64,000 nucleotides of DNA from Siphonodentalium dalli (taxonomy: Eukaryota; Mollusca; Scaphopoda; Gadilida; Siphonodentaliidae), in NCBI GenBank assembly GCA_032622095.1, contig CP136069.1, positions 33,392,194 through 33,456,193 of the forward strand. Reading direction: 5' to 3'. Made by a program: the position numbers and the translations under genes. Shown here one piece after another: positions 59,304 through 64,000 of this stretch. How positions within the stretch are numbered: position 1 is the stretch's first letter; the number at the start of each line of letters is the position of its first letter. The notes below the pieces were generated by a model, which worked only from the letters and a program-made list of their open reading frames with translations, made no database searches and was not told where the DNA came from.

Positions 59304-61553
59304 AACCAGCCACCGCAGCTTATGGATCATTCTGGTTTTGTACTAAATTTGGAGAAACCCGGCCAGCATCAATGTAACAACTACAACAACTCATCCATGC
59401 CAATGATATGTTTAGACATACATGTCGATAGGGTGGTATTGTTTAATAATTCCTGGTCGGTTTTATCAAAATTGGGAGTTTAATTTTGTTCATCTGATAA
59501 TAAAGAAAATACTTTCTCCGTCCACTTGATACATCCCCCGGCATACATATTTCACATACTAAATTAACACCTTAGTCAACATAACAAATCACTCCCTCAA
59601 ATCCTTGGCCACAAGAATAAAAATAAATTGTCAGTATAAATAAGCAAGAGATCTCTGGACACTTTCTAAGAGATATTTTATTTATAAGAAGATATATGTG
59701 TGCATTATGTGCTTTGTCTTATAGATACTACAACACAGTAAGATGCAAGTGACACAGTGCGGGGACAATACTGTGTCGAAGAACATAGTGGGGGATCCTT
59801 CCATCATCCTTCATAATGTATCATGACTCCACCTGTTGTGAAAAAACCATCGACTAGGCTTAATGGATCGTCCTCCCCCAATAATATACTTGGCTTTGAA
59901 CCGATCAACATTTTGGGCCGTGGCATTTTCCCGTAAATTAGATAGTGTTTATAGTCGGATGGTATTGGTTATGTTCAAATTGTGACACAGATATGAAACT
60001 GTGCATGTTAGTGCCCCATGGGCCATTTATCATTATAAGATCGAGAAACTTAGTCTAGGAAATTACAGGGAATTCATTAGAAACTGCAATTGTAGCTGAC
60101 AGGGTGGTAATTCAAAGTTTGCGTTTCCTATGCAGTTAATACCCAAAATGTGAAATTTGAGATATACCTGGCCGTCAAAGTGTCTTATTTAAGGTCAGCA
60201 ACGGTTGCTAATCAAATGTCACAATGGTGTACTAATCATTCATTGGTATTGCCTTAATTTAGTCAGTGTCTAATCACATCATGGTGCTGGTTTTGTTCAA
60301 AGGTTGGCACCTGTATGTCTAAAACTATGCAGCCATGCTCTGCATACAGTGCACAGGCCACTGATCATTATAAGATCGGGAGACTTTGCCACCGGTCCCG
60401 ATAGCTCCGTAGTAACGGTTACTAAGCACCTACTGGGAATTTGCAGGAAATTCAACTATGGTTGATATCTATTTTACCCATGAAGCTCTACTTTAGTGGA
60501 AATTCGAATTTACTTGATTTTCACAGCTATACACGAAGCGTGGAAATTAACTGTGGTCAGAATATTGATGGTGAATGTTGGGTTTCTGTCGCTCTACTGA
60601 AGTTGGCCAAATGTAACTGACGTGGGAAGTGTAAAAGCAAAGCCTATATATACCGCTATAGTAAAGATCTCAGCTGCGCCGTATAAATGTCCATTTATCA
60701 GTAGCACAAATCCTGCGAAAAACAGATTATCTCAGTGCATGTGGGATAGACTCCGATGACAACGATTGAGTTAATGACAACGAAAAACTACCATATATTT
60801 ACCTGTGTATTTGTGACACTACATCCCGTTATGATCAACGATGTGGTTTTTAAAAACTAGTCAGTGGACAACAAGACAGACAAGTATCAAATAAAACAAT
60901 AATATAATATGTAATCACATCGTGAACAGTCTTGTTGTGAATATTTTCGTTTGATTCAACGGGCTGCATATTATCGATATTTCAAAACATTTCGACACTT
61001 ACTTTTGCCAATTACTGTATCTTGAGGCATAACTATATCATGTAGTGTATCTATTAACGAGTGTTAGTCTACATATATAGTTGCGCACGATCGCAACTGT
61101 ACCCAACAAGAATCATCTGAGTATATCCATTCTTTTAAAAACTACGTATGTGTTTCATACTTAGTATTTTTAGAAATATCAGTACGCGCATATCATAGTA
61201 CGCAAAATAGCGCCATTTATCCAAAGTACTAGAATCTCCATAGCGCTCCGTGTTAAATTTTGATCACAACTGTAGCCAACAAGAATGAACCGATCACATC
61301 AAAAGTTTAAAAAATACATGTAACAGTCATATCTAGTAGTTTGGAGAAGTTTCAAATCGCAACGATCACCATACGCCAGATGGCACCATCTATCGTTTTC
61401 TGTAAATACGAAACGCTCTCTAAATTATGCTGACCCCGATTTATGCCGACCCACCAAAATTCAAGAATGGAAACAAGTGAAACCTGAAAACACACCTATA
61501 AGACATACATAATCCGTTTTCAGATCGCTTTTAACAAACCAAAAATGCAAAAT
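59304..61553. other. No gene; two diverged direct repeats
   Basis: Segments at about 59940-60140 and 60275-60475 are diverged copies offset 335 bp (shared CATTATAAGATCG, then AGAAACTT or GGAGACTT). Segments at about 61093-61260 and 61266-61430 are a second pair offset 173 bp (AACTGTACCCAACAAGAAT). No coding frame above 60 codons was credible. Confidence 0.55.
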
Positions 61554-63427
61554 GACATAAGGAATCCGACTATTATTCCAAGGATCTTAAAAGAATGTGC
61601 TAGCTCCATCGCAAATCCCTTGGAATATTTATTAATAAATATATTGAAGAATCACGTTTCCCAGTTGAATGGAAACGCGCGAATATAACGCCCATTTTCA
61701 AAAAAGGTGATCCATCTGAACCGAGTAACTATCGTCCAGTCGCACTTCTCAGTTGTATTTCTAAAGTCTTTGAGAAATGTATCTATAAAAGTCTCTCCAC
61801 ATACCTAAGGGATAATAATCTCCTCACTAATTTGCAATCCGGATCCACTCCAAAAGATTCCACTGTATACCAATTAACTGAGATATACCAGTATATCATT
61901 TCAAATCTAGAAGAAGGAAAGGAAATCAGATGCCTATTTTGTGATATTAGCAAAGCTTTCGACAAGGGTTGGCATAAAGGACTAATTTTCAAATTACAAA
62001 AATGTGGTGTAGAAGAGAATATTTTGACATTATTGTCTAGCTACTTGAGTGAGAGGGGGCAAAGGGTATGCATTGAAGGGGTGCAATCATCATGGAAACC
62101 CGTCCTGGCAGGTGTCCCTCAAGGGTAAATACTAGGCCCTCTTTTATTCATAGTTTACATAAATGATATTGTGAATGACCTCACATGTAATATAAAGCTC
62201 TTCGCCGACGACACATCAATTTATCTATCAATAGAAGATCCAGATTTAGCGGCTGATGTCATGAATTCTGACTTAGAAAAAATTATGAGGTGGTCCAAAC
62301 AGTGGAACGTCAAATTTAGTTCCCCTAAGACAAAATCAATGATAATATCGCGAAAAGATAACAAACCTATACATAAACCTTTAATAATGGGCGACGAAGT
62401 AATAGAAACTGTGTCTAATTATAAACATCTAGGACTGACATTCAACAACAATGGTAACTGGAACCATCATGTAACTGAAATTCAAAAGAGAGCAGCCAAA
62501 AAAGTGGCTTTGCTTGCAAAGAACAAATTTGTCCTAGACAGGAGAACCCTTGAAAGAATTTATTTTGTTTATATACGTCCTATTTTAGAATATGCTTCTC
62601 CTGTTTCGGACAATTGTACTAATGGCGAAAGCGACTTGCTCGAAAAAGTGCAATATGAGGCAGCGAGAATAGTAACTGGAACAACAAAAAGCTGCAGTAA
62701 TGAAAACCTCATAAAGGAAACTGAATGGGAAAAATTGTCAGAACGTCAGAAAATCTCCAAATTATGCCAATTCTACAAAATGTTCTATAAAATGACATCC
62801 TCATATATATATACCTTAGTTCCGAGATCAACAGAGAATGTGCACCGATATCCACAGAGAAAGCATCACCTAACTAACCCCTCTCGTGATACTGCGTCAT
62901 ACGAAAAGTCCTTTCTTCCCTCAGCCGTTGAGATGTGGAACACACTCCCAGACAATGTGCGGAAGTGTGAAACATTGTGTGACTTTAAGTCGGCAATAGG
63001 AAGCACGGATAATAACCGTAGAGAACCTTATATTTACCACTATTACTATTACTCACGCCCAGCGCAAATACATCACTGCAGATTGCGACTTGGTTGCAGT
63101 TTTCTTAATAAAGACCTGTGTGAAAATTATCTCAGATCAGGTCCTCATTGTGTGTGTGGAAGTGATGAAAATCATTTCTTATTCCACTGCCCAGTATACA
63201 GTAGACAAAGAAACGAATGTTTTTCTGGTAGTTTGGAACGAACAACCATTGAGAGCGCACTGAACGGCACGAATTCAAATAGTCTGAGTGAAATTCATAA
63301 TCATGACAGAACGCTTTTCGAGCTAACATATATACAGATTATATGGCACTGCCCAATAATAATTACATTGAGTATATATCTAATATATGGAACTATTGAA
63401 ATAGCTGATGACCGACACGACAGGTGA
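61554..63427 (+). pseudogene. LINE reverse transcriptase, best-preserved copy (one stop, one frameshift)
   Basis: From 61554, frame 1 gives IIPRILKECASSIANPLEYL. Near 61629-61634 a one-base shift moves to the frame that stays open onward: FPVEWKRANITPIFKKGD, NYRPVALLS (about 61726), a finger region, DISKAFDKGWHKG (about 61943), GVPQG then TAA at 62126-62128, ILGPLLFIVYINDI, FADDTS at 62201 (catalytic FADD box), KHLGLTFN, YIRPILEYASPV, YEAARIVTGTTKS, FLPSAVEMWNTLP, and a C-terminal LNKDLCENYL ... CVCGSDENHFLFHCPVY knuckle (about 63100-63201). Stop at about 63425. No endonuclease seen upstream, so it is 5'-truncated. CR1/Jockey-like organisation; clade not resolved. Confidence 0.93.
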
Positions 63428-63475
63428 CACACAAATGTTGTATATATGCTTGTGTCTGTATTGCTCTTACGAACC

Positions 63476-63633
63476 CATTCTATGAAACCCATGCTATAAT
63501 ATATTAGACATGGTGTAAACATTTAGTACATGAATAGACCAATTCATTATCTGTCCCCGATAAATCCACGACGGGACGCGACTCGAGTAATGCAAGCATA
63601 ATATTGCTTGCTTTGTCGCACCATTTATTACGC
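63476..63633. repeat. Dispersed repeat, copy 2
   Basis: Matches 52101-52235 (CCACGACGGGACGCGACTCG, GCATAATATTGCTTGCTTTG). It lies about 50 bases after the LINE frame, so it could be in the LINE 3' UTR or be independent. Confidence 0.7.
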
Positions 63634-64000
63634 CACCTGTGGTGTATCTAGCTGCAGAGAGTTTGATGGTGGACAGGGCGAATGAATTCTTGTGGGGCTT
63701 TTATTTATAGAGTTGGAAATTCCGTTTATTTAAAAGTCGGAACTACGCGACCAGTAGGCCAAGTCCAGTAAAACGGTTCGTTATATGTGCTGGTTGTTAT
63801 TGTTATTTTAACGGAATTCTGAGTTGGTCATTCGCGAAACCAATATATTTTATATTATATAATTAAAACCGTGGGTATATAATATATGATCCTCTCTGGA
63901 TATTGTAGGAAGGTAAATTTAGCTAAAGCGGTGGGATATCTTGCAAGACAACACATTTCGGTTTGCGCTATAACTGCCCAATGTTTTAAGGTGTTACACA
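63634..64000. other. No feature recognised
   Basis: Window end; AT-rich sequence without supported features. Confidence 0.45.

Overview
The window looks like non-coding DNA from an animal nuclear genome. It is AT-rich and full of retrotransposon remnants, small terminal-inverted-repeat (TIR) elements, tandem duplications and simple repeats. The mix of tRNA-derived SINEs with a shared core, non-LTR retrotransposons with a C-terminal CxC...HxxxxC knuckle, Harbinger, hAT-like, TTAA-site and TA-site miniature elements suggests a marine invertebrate, perhaps a mollusc or other lophotrochozoan. That placement is inference; nothing seen here fixes the species. I found no host protein-coding gene, no rRNA or functional tRNA, no CRISPR array and no bacterial-type operon. 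Almost all open frames are short, lie inside repeats or carry no recognisable domain.

Layout. 1-2.1 kb: a tract of short palindromic motifs interrupted by a SINE with a 12-bp target-site duplication (TSD). 3.0-9.5 kb: a hairpin, an eroded minus-strand LINE (3.9-5.1 kb), a 357-bp tandem repeat in two blocks, a G-poor tract and a 499-bp direct/inverted repeat. 12.2-14.5 kb: 108-bp and 255-bp tandem repeats and microsatellites. 17.5-20 kb: a second, heavily frameshifted LINE. 20.8-26.6 kb: a miniature element, a near-identical 1.26-kb tandem duplication, a truncated copy of that element, and a 2.46-kb TIR element holding two copies of a 452-bp element. 27.8-28.8 kb: an EcoRI-motif minisatellite between two direct repeats. 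29.5-31.0 kb: a decayed Harbinger element with a transposase N-terminal remnant. 31.6-33.1 kb: three TTAA-flanked elements, two of them carrying paired 69-bp hairpins. 35.3-39.5 kb: hAT-like elements and an inverted-repeat family. 40.1-40.4 kb: a second SINE with a 13-bp TSD. 42.8-46.3 kb: a 1.73-kb tandem duplication. 50.0-51.9 kb: a duplicated segment in which one copy carries a poly(A) retro-insertion and the other keeps the empty site. 53.0-56.2 kb: a nested TA element and a 2.4-kb foldback element. 58.0-59.3 kb: a TIR element. 61.5-63.4 kb: the best-preserved LINE reverse-transcriptase frame.

The genes do not form a system; the window is a record of nested transposition and duplication. 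The points most worth a second look are: the family of paired 69-bp hairpins; the TAA at the same reverse-transcriptase motif position in two different LINE copies; the junction of the 1.26-kb tandem copies, which looks like an empty site of the flanking element; the TSD exchange between the two 452-bp elements; and the 2.4-kb foldback. All calls come from reading the sequence by eye. Repeat boundaries are exact only where a TSD is stated; otherwise allow about 10-30 bases.
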